This document shows, one piece after another, positions 32,901 to 44,713 of a stretch of 64,000 nt of DNA. Below the pieces are notes generated by a model that saw only the letters and a list, made by a program, of their open reading frames with translations, had not been told where the DNA came from and ran no database searches. The stretch comes from Adiantum capillus-veneris. Lineage: Eukaryota; Streptophyta; Polypodiopsida; Polypodiales; Pteridaceae. Position 1 is the stretch's first letter. Each line of letters opens with the position of its first letter. The stretch covers positions 48,308,598-48,372,597 of the forward strand of contig CM043962.1 of assembly GCA_014529385.2 (NCBI GenBank). The letters run 5' to 3'. Made by a program: the position numbers and the translations under genes.

Positions 32901-35285
32901 AGTTCCATTGATGACACTTTAGTCCAATTTATAGAAGCAAGGATATGAGCAGTAGAAGAGAGAAAGTCCCCTATCCTTCGTGGTCGTGGATGTAAGGGTC
33001 ATACACCACAAGCCAAGCTGATAAATCAAACGTTATAATGGGAGCTAAATTCAATATCACAAGAATAAAATCTCATTGACATTCCTAAGATCTATAAACA
33101 AAACCTTTTTTCCCATGTTCAAGAGGCATGAATGCCATTAATAAGTTCCTAGACGTGATACGAGACTTTTCCTTATCTAACAAGTAGACTTGTGAAAAGT
33201 ACCAAACTAATCGGGTCCACCAAGCTGTAGACATAATTCCATTTGAATGCTAGTCTCCAAATTTTCACACTGCACTCACCCATTTCTCATGTTTTGAAAT
33301 TAGTACCACATTGTTTTACATGTACAATCGGGTTCCTTCATTAATTTTGGGTGCGAGTTCTTTCATATGTCTCTTTAAAAATCTCCCTAGATAATGCTTT
33401 CTCAAATAGGGTCTAATGAAGATAGTCCTATATTTTAACAAAAAGAATTATCAAAATTTTTGAGTTACTGCTACGCGTGGACTTTCTCTAATCAGCAGAG
33501 CCTTTGCAAAGATTTTCTTACTCGTTAACAGTGAAGCCGACAATCAAAAGTTTCCCTATTTCTAATCACCAACGATACTCGCTCAGTGAAATAGTTACCT
33601 CCGATTGAGGTGGCCTCCAACCATGGATTTCATATTCACACAATCACGTGTGTTTTCTTGTGATCCCGATGTTCATTAAAAAATTTCTCAATTCACAACT
33701 CTTCACATTCCCAAAAAATGACTAGGTGACCTAAAGGCTACCAGACGATCCTGTCATGTCTGCTTGTCCCTCCAGCAGTAACCCTAACCCTTCAAAGCCC
33801 TCCGAGCAACAATCTTCCGAGTAACATTAAGGGCCCTCCAAGAAGTATCAAGGGCACTTCAAGCCCTAAAAAAAGTCATATGTTGGAAAAAAAAGCATGA
33901 AATTGGTGTAATGGTGAGGAGAGCTCCATTCTAGCAATAGAAATGAACCCCAAGCACTTACACCACCTAAAATTTCTATAAGGATGCTTCCTACCCAAAC
34001 CTTCTTCTACGTAGATAGACACCCAAGGGAGGTAGCTATTCATGGATGCTCTTATTGGGATAAAATGATGCAAAATAATGACATGGTAAAGCTCAAGGAT
34101 AAACCTCATGTTCTAGCTCTAGTGAGGTCTCTAGAGAGTGTGCCAAAAGGATGTCTAAGAGGATGGGCCATTGTTTACATAGGCCTCTCCAAACTTGGCG
34201 CCTCTTTGAAAATTTGGAGGGAATCTCAATCCCGCTGAGCAAATAAGAATTCTCAATTCCATCAGGTCAAAGTGTATTTGATGTTATTAACACTCCCATG
34301 GGGTGTTAATAACATGAGTTATGACCATTTTACACTTCATGTTGTTGAGCGTATTTTGAGAAACACACCGTTTGTGTAAATCTATATATATGGACATGAT
34401 GCATGATGTCAAAAGGGTGTGTGGATTTCTTTTGGTGGGTTTTTAGCTTGCTTTAGAAAGCACATGTACATGCAGTGCAAGTCACTAGTGCAAAGCTAGT
34501 TGTCAAGTTGCCTTGGGTGCCCGTAAGTGAGTTTTTTGAAGTGTCACTTGTAAATAACTAAAACTCATGTATAAACTAAAAAACATTAAGACAAATATAA
34601 TAAATTTTTAGGTTTTTTGATCATTGTGATTTCTTCTTGCTTTTTCATGCAGTTTTTTGCCCTTGACTAGCCCTTCATATGTGTAGTCACAAGCCATGGC
34701 AGCTTGCTGTTCGTGCCAATTTTTCACATAGAGGTGTAGAGATTTGAGATTTTTCACATAGAAGTGCCAATTTGCAAAAAATGTAGAGAACTTTTTAGGC
34801 TTGAAATAATCCATTTTAGATTTGTGATTTGGGAGATACAATTTATTTCCCCCATGGTACAGGATATGGCAACCCGTAGAGGTAGTTTGGTGTATGGTAG
34901 GTTTCCAAAGCTTTCTTGTTTGCTAGTGTGTCTAGACTAAAAATTGAAGTCTTTAAAAGCTATTTGGTGAAGGTGTAATCTCTATTTCTCAAGTGCATTG
35001 GTTGGTGTGTGTTATATATCCATGCCAGGGTAGATGCTTCCTAGTTTTGATGGTGGTCATTTGGGTGGGCGTGTGCTTGTAAATTCCCAAGGGATCACTT
35101 TCATTTGAGTTATGGTGTTGTGGGAGTTATTTTGATACCGTTTAACGTGCTAATCTTGTGTCTTGAGTGATATTGCGAGACATTTCTATAGAGGTGCCCT
35201 TTGCGCTTGTTTTTCCAACAATGTTTTGGTGTTTGCTGCCGAGGATCTTTTTAAAGTCACTTGTAGTTTATAGGTTTTGGTAGAT
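32901..35285. other. Unannotated AT-rich stretch
   Basis: No coding region, LTR or RNA gene is supported. A near-perfect 31-bp palindrome lies at 34283-34313. Open frames here (for example 33984-34238) show no recognisable family. Confidence 0.5.
34283..34313. repeat. 31-bp near-perfect palindrome
   Basis: GTTATTAACAC on the left and its reverse complement on the right around TCCCATGGG; only one pair of positions fails to match. Function unknown; it could form a cruciform or be a small terminal repeat of a lost element. Confidence 0.7.
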
Positions 35286-36363
35286 ATGGGAAATTTTTTT
35301 CCTTATTTTCATGGTCTCAAGGGTGAAAATTCACAAATGTTTATGGAAGATTTGGAGTTACAATGCTTGCTTGCAGACAAGCAAGATCCTATCGTGGTCT
35401 TAAGGATTTTTTTTCTGTCTTTAAGAGGATGCAAGGACTTGGTTTAGGGAATATGAAGCTCAATTGCAAGCGGCTGAGCCTCCTCAAGTGATGATATACA
35501 ATGGAATACGACAAGCTTTTCTTAAGAAATTTCATAAGGTAGAAGACCCTGACAAGGTATGGCAATCTATCAAAAGTCTTTTTCAAGGTGAAAATCAAAG
35601 TGTGGAAGCTTATGTGTAGCAATTTGGTGAGCTATAGGAGAGATGGCGTGTTGTTTTAGGGGCTAAAAATCCTCCCATGTATTGAAGAAGAACAGGTTTC
35701 TTGAAAGTCTCAAAACTAGTCTACATTTCAAGGTAGAGTTAAAGCAGTCAAGGACATTTGATGAAGCAGTTGAAATGGAAAATATTAAAGAGTGGAAATA
35801 CACCATTTAAATCATCTTGGCATCAAGGGTGATCCTAAATTTGAATTGAGGACTATGGACTGACCACAGACACCTACGTGGGAGACAGTGATAGGGAATA
35901 ATGGATAGATAGCTCATGGTGTGTATCGTGCTACTTCAAGTGCCACTAAAGCTCTTCATAGGTATACGTAAGAGATGGTGGGACTTATGAAAAACCTTAG
36001 TGTGCATATGATGGGAGTGGAAGAGTTCAAGAATATACTCAAGGTTGCGGCTATGGAAGCTATGAAGCATGTGTGAGTGGTAGAGGGAGAGGCATGTATG
36101 GTAGAGGGGATACATTTCAATTCTATAAATCTGGTGAATGGGGTCATAAGAGCTCTCAATGTGACAAGTCAAAGATAGTTAGTGGTGATATTTTTCCTCT
36201 TCCTTCACAAATTATTTCTCAAGCTCAAGAGTATGTTATTGAGATCAAAGGGCAAGTAGGGACCAAGCAATTGACTGCTGAAGATAAGGGCAAGACAAAT
36301 GTTGTAAGCACAATCCGTTTGGAGAAGAATGAGACAATTCAAGAGCTATTTTCATGCCTATAG
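35286..36363 (+). pseudogene. gag: Gypsy relic: gag with decayed zinc knuckle
   Basis: From ATG 35286 the translation resembles the start of a plant gypsy Gag (F-F-P-Y-F-H-G-L-K-G-E-N). It then continues through many stops and frame changes. At about 36118-36160 a zinc knuckle is recognisable as F-Y-K-S-G-E-W-G-H-K-S-S-Q-C, in which the first two Cys are lost. No intact coding frame remains. Confidence 0.75.
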
Positions 36364-36666
36364 GTAATAGGGTTACAAGAGATCATGACATGAGTGATGT
36401 AAATTCCAGCCATAATAGAGGAAAACAAGTTGAAACACGTAAAGGTAAAGAGAAGAAGAAAAGAAATCCCAAGAAGCATTACAATGCATCCAATTTACCT
36501 TTGGGATAAGGGAAACCAAATTATAGTTTAAGGGCTGATTTGGTGAGCGAAATTCTGATGCTATCTTTGGGCAACTCATGGAAATGTGTCCTAAGATAAA
36601 GAGGCAATGGAAGTATGTGGTCAACCCTATGAAGAAGGATCCTGCTAGGGAGTTGCTAGGGGGTCC

Positions 36667-37408
36667 ATGAGAGTCTACTCTTTGAATGAGCTACATGATA
36701 TATGCCCTATTGTGGATGCATGGCATAAGAGGAAGTGCATTGAAGAGACGTATATTGATGGAGGTGTAGGTATGCATTATCATTCAAGCTTGTGTATCAA
36801 AGTTGGGGCTCAACATGGTGAAGAATTTAGGCTTTGTATAAAGCTTGCAAAGCAATCAAGGGTAAAGTGTTTGGGAGCTATAAAGTACTTGGAGGTGGAT
36901 GTATTTGATGTTAAAGTGTTGGTCAATTTTCAAGTTATACCGTGGGCATTTTTGCATTCCCACTCATCCTTGGAAGACCAGGGCTACACACAACCAAAGC
37001 TATACAGGATTGGGGACACGGTACTATCACTCTCTACAATAGAAGGGGTGATAAGAAGAGGTTTTAATGGCTAGAAAGAAATATTTGGATGCTAATTTTG
37101 ATGAGCAAGATGATGAAGAAGATTATTCAAGTGAAGAAGAAGGCATTGGGGATGATGGCAATGAAGTGGAAGATAACAGTGATAGTGATGTAGATGTTTC
37201 TTCCTTGTTTCTTAAAGAAGATCATGATGAAATACAAATATTTCTTTGCCTTATGGAGAATGAGGATACCTTTTATCCTTATGATAAAGTTGAAGAGCTG
37301 ATACAACCCAAGGTTCAACCTAATGTCAAGCAAGAGCTGATTCAAAGCATGTTGACTTCGGCTCTGAGTATTCATGAGAAGGGTGAGTATATACACATGA
37401 TACAGTAG
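36667..37408 (+). pseudogene. Gypsy relic: protease region and linker
   Basis: The first frame (36667-37074) aligns in layout with a gypsy protease region. A Y-I-D-G-G-V-G motif at about 36754 sits where D-[ST]-G-A is expected. A strongly acidic stretch follows (37067-37408, D-D-E-E-D-Y-S-S-E-E-E). Both are interrupted and not functional. Confidence 0.6.
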
Positions 37409-37443
37409 TTTCCAATTTTTTTCATCACTTCTTATGAGGAAAG

Positions 37444-38250
37444 TCAAGGCTCCAAAGAAGAGAAAATCCACATTCCAATCAAAGAAGGATCCCAATCCGT
37501 ACGCCAAAAGCTAAGAAGAATGGGATAGGTATAACTTAATGCTTTTAAGGAAGAGGTAGACAAGCTTCTCAAAGCAGGTTTCATATGTCTTGTGAGTATT
37601 GTAGGATGGGTGTATCCTATTGTTTTCACACCCAAGAATTATGGAAAGTGGAGAATTTGTGTTGATTTTAAGCCTCTAAATGCATCCATGAAGAGAGATA
37701 CATACCCTCTTCCTTTCCTAGATGACATACTTGATTCTCTTGCAAGGTATGAGAGGTTTAGTGTATGCAATGGATTCTCTGGATTCAATGGACCTTGGCC
37801 TTAGAATATCAAAAGAAGACCATATTCAAAATGTGAAGTATATGTCTAGGTGGATTCCTTTGTCCTCTCTACTTCTTTATCCTCTACAACAAGTAGCAAG
37901 GTTGGATCCTCCACAATGGACAAGTGAATGTGAAGAGGTTTTTCAAGGTATCAAAGAGGTTCTTTTATCTCTTCTTGCTATGCAAGATCCTAATTGGGAT
38001 AAGGATTTTTATGTGAACCCATCAGTAGTAGCTGAGTATGCTATTAGGGCTATGCTTCTACAACGAGGTAAACACTCCCACTACATGAAGCCTACCTATT
38101 GTGCTAGCTGGGTGAAACTAGAGGTGGAAAGAGCATATACATAATTGGATCTCGTTATGGTGAGTGTTATTTATGCATGTAGAAGGTTTAGGCACTACCT
38201 GATTCCCAAACCTTTCACATTTCACTAGCTATACTCTTCTACCTCAATTG
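37444..38250 (+). pseudogene. pol: Gypsy relic: reverse transcriptase and RNase H remains
   Basis: The N-terminal RT block is clear at 37592-37804 (P-I-V-F-T-P-K-N-Y-G-K-W-R-I-C-V-D, then T-Y-P-L-P-F-L-D-D-I-L-D). The part with the Y-x-D-D box is missing. The sequence goes on in another frame to an RNase H-like part (W-T-S-E-C-E-E-V-F, then L-V-M-V-S-V-I-Y-A-C-R-R-F-R-H-Y-L at about 38150-38210). Internal deletion plus frameshifts make this a dead relic. Confidence 0.8.
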
Positions 38251-38740
38251 GTGAGTAGCTTACATTATCAAGGAGACTCATGAAATGGATTGTGGAGCTA
38301 CATGAATTCCAATTCTCCTTTCTTGTTACTCTTCTACCTCACATTAGGAAAAGTTTGGACTCAAAAATGGGCCTTGTAAAAAATTCCAGGTCAGCTTAGA
38401 GAGAGATAATAAAAAGTCCCTAATTTCATTTTTGATATTCACTTTCAAAACAACTCGGATATCAGATTTGGGGGGTACGTTTATTAAAACTCTCAAAAAG
38501 TGTTCAAACAATGATAACATACGACGGCTCCGAATTAAACGCCGATTATCTCAATATATTGGATTTTTCAAAACTAAGATTTGGCGCTCAACAAGGTGCA
38601 TTGAATGTTATTCTTCTCCTTAGTTTCGGGTCTCTCTTGCTTTCTGCCTGCTTGCAGTCTCTTCCCTTGAGCTCTCTTATATTTGCTCCACTCTTGCGCT
38701 CTCCTCTGTTTTGAGCTTTCTCATTCACCAAGTCGTCTCA
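38251..38740. other. Upstream region of gene A
   Basis: No gene. It separates the gypsy relic from the four-gene cassette. The left border of the cassette could not be located, and no terminal inverted repeat is evident. The pyrimidine-rich stretch before 38741 could be a 5' UTR. Confidence 0.45.
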
Positions 38741-41553
38741 ATGTCATTATCATCTTCACACAGAACTCAGACGAGGAGTCAAAACGATGTGTATCATATG
38801 CATATTGAGTTGTCCAGAGAATACGAGCCCCTCCACAAGAATAATAAGCGAGGCATTCTTTCCGAAGATTCAAAAGAGAACTTCAAATTTCAAGGTAAAA
38901 AAAGTGTTGATCTTTGGGTGGATGGCAGGATATATCCTGAGCATCCTATCACCAACTCAACTCCACCGTTCAGAAACATAACGTCGTTGTTGAACTATGT
39001 AGGAGACAGCTATTCTGGTTTATATGGCTACACCAAGCATTTGGCGGCCAGAAGTGATATTCTTAAGCTTGAGAGAGACCTTGCACACAAAGAAAACTTT
39101 TGCTTGAAGCAAACTGTGACAGAGTGCGCTCAGCAAAACTGAAAGGCAAGGATGAAAGCATCACGCAGCTCACGCAGGATCTCAGAGAAAAAAATATTGT
39201 CTTGGGTCCTCGGTTAAGAGAACGACGCTTACGAGACATTGAACAGCTGAAGGTTGGTTCTGGGGGTTTGAAGAAGAGGGTTAACGCAATCAAGTAAGAT
39301 TATCATTCAAGCAGGTTTAATTCATCTTTACATTTGTAGTTTTATATCTTACTTTTCATATTTATGCTTAGATCGTTGCTACATCCTCAGTCAAATATTG
39401 ACAGCAACACACCAACTTCTTCAATTCCTTATGGTCTCATACTAAAACGCAAAGATGTCTCCGGACTTTTGGACGATAAGCGCTACTGCAAGATTGTTGC
39501 TAAGCAACTTGACACTCTTTTGAAACAGAATCAACTCCAAACACGTGATGTTCATTCAATTTTGGATGAAGCCGGAATATCCAACAAAGGTTATTCTACA
39601 ATTTTTAGGTATGTCTGGTGTTTGAATCAATTGTCTTCACCTGTCAAATCAAATGTCTGCAATTTTTAGGTATATTGGATATGTGTAGCATTTGAAAACT
39701 TGGAAATAGTCCATTTACTTAATTTTCTGTTTACAGAACTATGCAGCAACAAAGTAAGAAGTTCAATCTCAAGCACACGTTGCTGCCAAATCCTTTCTCC
39801 ATTCAAAAGACAAGACTGGAGGTCAACCAGGAAGTGCTTCGGACATTGGGCACTCCTTTTCACATTGAAGCAATGTACAGATTGCCATCAGCAGAGGAAG
39901 TGGTCTATGACAAATACAATAATATATTTTATGATTTAGTAGCTTTGCAGACATATTTTGTTCAATTGTTCGAGGTTTCTCAAGAGGAATGCAATGGAGT
40001 TTTGAAGTTTGTGTTTAAACTGGATGGGTGCGAGCTAGTGAAAGAGACAAAGGTTGAGCGTGTGACAATAACACTTATGAATAGAGCATTAGATGAAATC
40101 ATTGCTTCAAACGACCCTAGAAACTTTAGCGTGCAATCTGAAAACAATATTTTCTTATTAGCCACATTCAAGGTTTGATATCAACAAGTTTTTTCTTAAA
40201 AAAATGGTTAGACATGTTTCATTTGATTGGTTTGGTTTTCCCATTTCAGGTCCCTGCAGAGAATTTTGATATTCTTAACTGGGTTCTCCATCAAACAAGT
40301 ATTCCTGAAGTCATAAGTGAACAGAGAAATGGAAAGACACTCGATGTATTAGGCATGGGTTCATACACAGTAGAGTGGCATATGGCTGGAGATCTCAAAA
40401 CCCTAAAGTATATGTACAACATCTCAAAAGGAGCAACAAGTAAAATCACTTGTTTGTATTGCATGGGAGGAGTCATTGGTCTTGAAAAAAGAAATTGGAG
40501 GAGAGCACCGGATAGGCACTTGAAGGACCTTAACTTCCGCCCAGTGTTGGATATTCCACTATCCAGAGTACATATTTTCACGATGCATGCACTCTGCAGA
40601 ATCATTGAGAAACTTATGTTTTTGTACATTTGTTTTTCTTGGACCACTCAGCCAGCATCAACAAAACAAAGGGCTATATTATCATTGGAAACAGTTTTCT
40701 CAGATATGGGCTTGCATGGAGGACATGTGAAAATAGAGTAGGACGAGAAGAGGTCTAAGAATGGTCGAGATGTGCCAAAGAAGTTGTCTATTGGCGGTGT
40801 GAAAGCCCGTCTCTTCTTGTCGATGCCAACAAGTGGCAGACAATGCAAAAGCCAAAGTGCTCAGGAAAGGTTGACATTGAGATACAACCGGTGGAGAAAC
40901 CTGCACAATGCAGTGGTTGACCACGCAGACAATGGTGCAGCAAGGACTCAGAAAGCGAACGTGTGGAAAAGTTTGGATTCCATATTCAAGTTTTGTGAGC
41001 TCAATACTTGGAGAGATACTGACTATACATTGTTTCAAGACGCTCTGGAGACCTTCCATAGGTCTTTCATAGCTGCATGGACAAATCAACACATAACTCA
41101 TTACATCGTATATTACTTTATTTGATAAAATTGTGATTATATATTTACATATAAACAATAGGCTGGTCTTTTTTGCAGCATATCATATGCAAACACATGC
41201 CTTGGTTTGCTAGACAGTATGGTAGCTTGGCTATATGGTCTACACAAGGTATGGAGAAAACTCACTACCAAGCCCGTACTGGCTATTTCAGCCACACTCG
41301 TCACGGAGGTGGTGCAAACAAATCCAACAGTTTGGAGGAATTACATCAATGGACTTATCGAAAACTTATGCATAGAACACACCGAAAGGAATGTGTCAAA
41401 GACAGTCAGATTGGCCAAACAATGAGATTAGCAAGCAAACGACAGAAGAAGGAAATATGGGAGGCATCTTCTGCGGCATCGCGACATGCAGAGTGGCGAC
41501 TTCAAAAAGAACGCATTGGAACAACTTGGACAACTCCGACCCAAGTTGTTTGA
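38741..41553 (+). pseudogene. Gene A: five-exon gene of unknown family (possible transposase)
   Basis: Exons about 38741-39293, 39372-39608, 39737-40172, 40250-41107 and 41179-41553. All four introns (78, 128, 77, 71 nt) are GT-AG and rejoin the frame. Start ATG 38741. Exon 1 encodes Y-H-M-H-I-E-L and D-L-W-V-D-G-R-I-Y-P, then a coiled-coil-like stretch reached by a frameshift near 39070-39105. Exon 4 has C-L-Y-C, possibly metal binding, and an in-frame TAG at 40739-40741. Exon 5 is His-rich (H-I-I-C-K-H, Y-G-S-L-A-I-W-S-T-Q-G-M-E-K-T-H, H-T-R-H-G-G-G). I do not recognise the family. A second copy of exon 1 at 63729 shows it is repeated, so a mobile-element protein is likely. Confidence 0.7.
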
Positions 41554-41702
41554 GACTTCCTAAAGATAGCGCATTGTAACACAATATAATTTTTTGTGCC
41601 AAGAGAAGACAACCAGTCACAAAAATGAGAAACATAATGTACTCATTGTTTTGATAGAAAATGTACTATTTTTTGGCATCTACAATATACATTGGAGCTT
41701 CT

Positions 41703-43339
41703 CTATTCTTCATCTTCGTCAGGAAAAGTTACAAAATATTCTGGCCTTTTTGCCTGCTGTGTGTTATCGTCTTCTTCTTGCCTTGGTCTTTTGCAACCTA
41801 GTCCTGCAGGTTCGTTTGTTGACAGTACATTTGTCTCAATCTCCACAGCCACAAGAGATATTCCTTCAGTAGGCAGATGCGCAATTGGTTGTTTATTGAG
41901 AAACATAGCATGCTTGTCATACTCTATTAATTGCACAGGGTCAGTGATTCCGCATGCCAAACCATATGCTGCTTCGGTCAAAAAATAGCGACTACGCAAA
42001 CCATACATTCCTGGCCCTTGGCCAAACATATACAATGCGGCCTTTTTTTCTAAAAGCATTATTTTATCTGTGCTCCACCTAATGACGACCCCTCCTAAAT
42101 ATCTTGAAAGTGTTTTCAACGTCATCAAGGGTAGCTCCGCGTTGTCATTGGAGAAGGACGAATGGAAGACCAAAAAACTCAGATACTTAAGATTCTTTAA
42201 GTATTGGCCGAGAGAGGAATTCCTCCCTAAATCTCCCATGCCTCGTCCACGAGGGCGAGGAATGAAGGTGTCATCATAGACCACCAACTGCAACAAATTA
42301 AAGTTATGAAATGAGATAAGTAGAAACCAAAAAGGTAAGGCAAATAAAAAAAGATTACCTTCTGGTTTTCATCTTCCTCAAGTAAGTCGTCATTCCATAT
42401 GTTGATGCCGCCCTGACCTCCAGTGGGCACATTGGAGGTTGAGGCCAAAGATGATGAAGAAGTGCTTGCCTTACCCATTTCTTCAATCCCTAGCTTGTTT
42501 TGCACTTCCATGAACTCCTTTTCTGTTGGAAGCGTGCGTTCATACCTAGAAACATCATTGTAAATCATCACAAGTGCACTTGCGGGGTCAACGAACTCAT
42601 CGTCATTTACATGGGCATCTATAACAGAATACTTGTCGTGCTCAGGGTCAATGACAACATCATCCTCTTCGAGATTCTGTGCCACAATGGCAAGGCAATA
42701 GTCCTCTCGAAGGTCAAAAAGCTCCATAATGTCGTTAAGCATGACATACTGCAAATCACCAATAGGTATGGTAGGTAGAACACGAGTAGGCAAAGCACCC
42801 TCCTGAAGCTGGACTCCCTCTGAAACCTGCAAGGCAAGGCCTTCCCGAGACTTGGGCTCTTGACCCTCCCTAGTCTGATCCTCTAGCGAGGCCTTTGTAG
42901 CATCAACATGCTCATCCAAAATTAAATGCAAATATAAAATAAAACCTGCATAATAATCAGCCACTCAACACTTGCGGTTATGAAGTGTACACTTGTAGTC
43001 TGTTATCCGCAAGTGCACTGGCAGCTTAAGGAAACTCCTAGAAAATATGTGTTTCTTGGAGGAGTCTGAATTGATATCCTTCATGTGAACAAAATGAACT
43101 CCTTGTATCTCGACAGTGACACCGGATGTTTGCTCGTGGTTGGTCTGCTCAAAACCTGATAGGTAATGTTGCGCGGAGACAATCCACTCATGCAAAGAAA
43201 AATCTAGATTCAACATCGGCTTGATCTCTGTCTCGCGCTGCTGAAGCCCGATGCGGTATAGAAAATGAGATAGTTTGTCTTGGGGGGCATCCTTAGAGAA
43301 AGGTACTTCCTCCTCTGCTTCAACATTGAAGGGGTACAT
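41703..43339 (-). pseudogene. Gene B: two-exon unknown gene with nuclear-localisation-like tail
   Basis: Starts at ATG 43339 (minus). Exon 1 runs to 42359 and is broken by a TGA at 42965-42967 with coding quality on both sides. A 71-nt GT-AG intron (42288-42358) joins in frame to exon 2 (42287-41703). Total length is about 521 residues. No domain is recognised. The middle is acidic, and a Ser-rich patch precedes the intron. Exon 2 holds G-Q-G-P-G-M-Y-G-L-R-S-R-Y-F-L-T-E and near its end K-R-P-R...K-R-P, a likely bipartite nuclear localisation signal, then an acidic end. A TATA box lies upstream on the minus strand (43412-43421). It is convergent with gene A and divergent from gene C. Confidence 0.65.
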
Positions 43340-43411
43340 AATGGAAATTCAAAAGTGAAGATAGATGAGAGAGCACAACATCCAAACAAAGGGCAAATGG
43401 GGGAGCAAGTC

Positions 43412-43421
43412 ATATTTATAG
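43412..43421 (-). promoter_or_regulatory. TATA box of gene B
   Basis: The minus strand reads CCTATAAATATG, about 75 bp upstream of the gene B ATG. Confidence 0.65.
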
Positions 43422-43471
43422 GACTCTCGAGTACAATGATGACATCGATTGACGTGCATCATGGGGCTGAC

Positions 43472-43900
43472 GTGATGATTACGCCACGTGTTAGCTGCCA
43501 TGAACGGTTGCGCCACAACGCGAAATTGGTGCCGCCAATCCAGAAAAGCACCGCTATCACGTTTTGGCGTGACAGCTTGTTGTCGCATCATAACGCGATA
43601 TGGCCAGTCCAGAGTACTCAGGTCCGCCTCCTCGCGTTGTACCGCGACGCCTTTTTGTCGTGCCACCCGTGCATCATGCAGTCGCCGTGATAATTACGCC
43701 ACGTGTCAGCCACCGTGCAACGGTCGTGCCACAACGCGAAACTGGTGTCCGTGCTCCACAAAAGCACCGCTATCGTGTTTTGGTGTGACAGTTGTTGTCG
43801 TGTCATAAAGCGATACGGCCAGTCCACAGTACTCAGGTCCACCTCCTCGCATTGTGCCGCGACATACCGTTGTTGCTAGGGCAACCCGTTGGGAACCTTC
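43472..43900. repeat. Two 215-bp tandem units in the B/C promoter region
   Basis: The unit starting GTGATGATTACGCCACGTG at 43472 is repeated at 43687 as GTGATAATTACGCCACGTG. Similarity continues through CACAACGCGAAA, AAAGCACCGCTATC, GGCCAGTCCA, GTACTCAGGTCC and CCTCCTCGC. It is GC- and CpG-rich compared with the flanks. Confidence 0.85.
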
Positions 43901-43984
43901 TTTCCTCGTCGTGCCACACCGCGAATAGGCAGTGCCACTAATTTTGGCACCACCAATATCTCTTGAGTCCCGATGTGCCACGTG
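43485..43984. promoter_or_regulatory. Three CACGTG G-boxes between genes B and C
   Basis: CCACGTG cores lie at 43485-43490, 43700-43705 and 43979-43984. The first two are in the tandem units. CACGTG is the classic plant bZIP/bHLH binding site. Their place between two divergent TATA boxes makes a shared regulatory region plausible. Confidence 0.6.
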
Positions 43985-44076
43985 GTGCATAATCATTATT
44001 CTTGCACGCTTCCCGTCATACCTCGCAATGTCATGATTAATGCAGCCGCCAGTTCTCATTATACTTATTCCGCTAA

Positions 44077-44083
44077 TATAAAC
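44077..44083 (+). promoter_or_regulatory. TATA box of gene C
   Basis: TATAAAC, about 114 bp upstream of the gene C ATG, followed by a C-rich and T-rich tract. Confidence 0.6.
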
Positions 44084-44196
44084 ACCCCCTCCCCCCCCTT
44101 TTTTTCTCATCGTTTTTTCCGAAGTGTCTCTAGTCACTCTGCGTTTTTACCCACATCCAGATTTCCATATTTCCTCGCATTCTCCTCGTTCAGGTC

Positions 44197-44631
44197 ATGG
44201 CCCGCACAAAGCAAACAACAAGGAAGGTTTATCTTGGCCAGTCTGGTCCGCAGGGCCAGGCTAGCTCATCTACAGTGCAACCGTCAACATCGCAGGTGAT
44301 TCCGGGCAAGACCATGCCGCACTTACGGGCAACAATGCGAAGAAGAAGATACGAGCAGAATAGGAGCATTCTACTCAAACTTCTTAAGCTCCAAAAGCAC
44401 ATTTCATTGGAAATACCTAAACTGCCATTCCAGAGAGTTGTTCGCGAGATTTGCGAGCAACACAACCTGAATTTCCGGTGGTCTTGAAGTGCAATGGGGT
44501 GCTTGCACGAGGCCGCCGAGGATTTTTTTGTAGAGATTTTCCAGGACAGCTACATTCTCTCGGCCCACGCCAATAGGACAACATTGATGCCGCGAGACAT
44601 CAGCACACTTCACCTTCTCAGGTTCAGGTAG
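44197..44631 (+). pseudogene. Gene C: divergent histone H3-like gene with one in-frame stop
   Basis: ATG 44197. The N-terminus reads M-A-R-T-K-Q-T-T-R-K, nearly the H3 tail around Lys4 and Lys9. A variable tail follows, then K-L-P-F-Q-R-V-V-R-E-I, the alpha-1 signature of H3. A TGA at 44485-44487 falls in loop 1. After it, in the same frame, come E-A-A-E-D-F-F-V (alpha 2), A-H-A-N-R and T-L-M-P-R-D-I, the H3 loop-2 signature. The frame stops with TAG at 44629-44631, giving 144 codons against about 136 in H3. Divergence and length resemble centromeric variants, but the tail is canonical. The codon stream overlaps a good splice donor (CAG/GTAGGA at 44627/44628), so fusion to gene D is possible. 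It carries no intron upstream of that point. Confidence 0.87.
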
Positions 44632-44713
44632 GACAAAACAATACCGCCTGCCGATATTTCAGACCGAAAGATGTACAATATTCTTAGAATACCACCTATT
44701 GACAAGGTCAAAG

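Noticed and set aside
44197..44631. Gene C as the host centromeric histone gene
   Set aside because: Not excluded by sequence alone, but the canonical MARTKQT tail, the in-frame stop and the setting in a repeated cassette make it less likely than a cassette gene.
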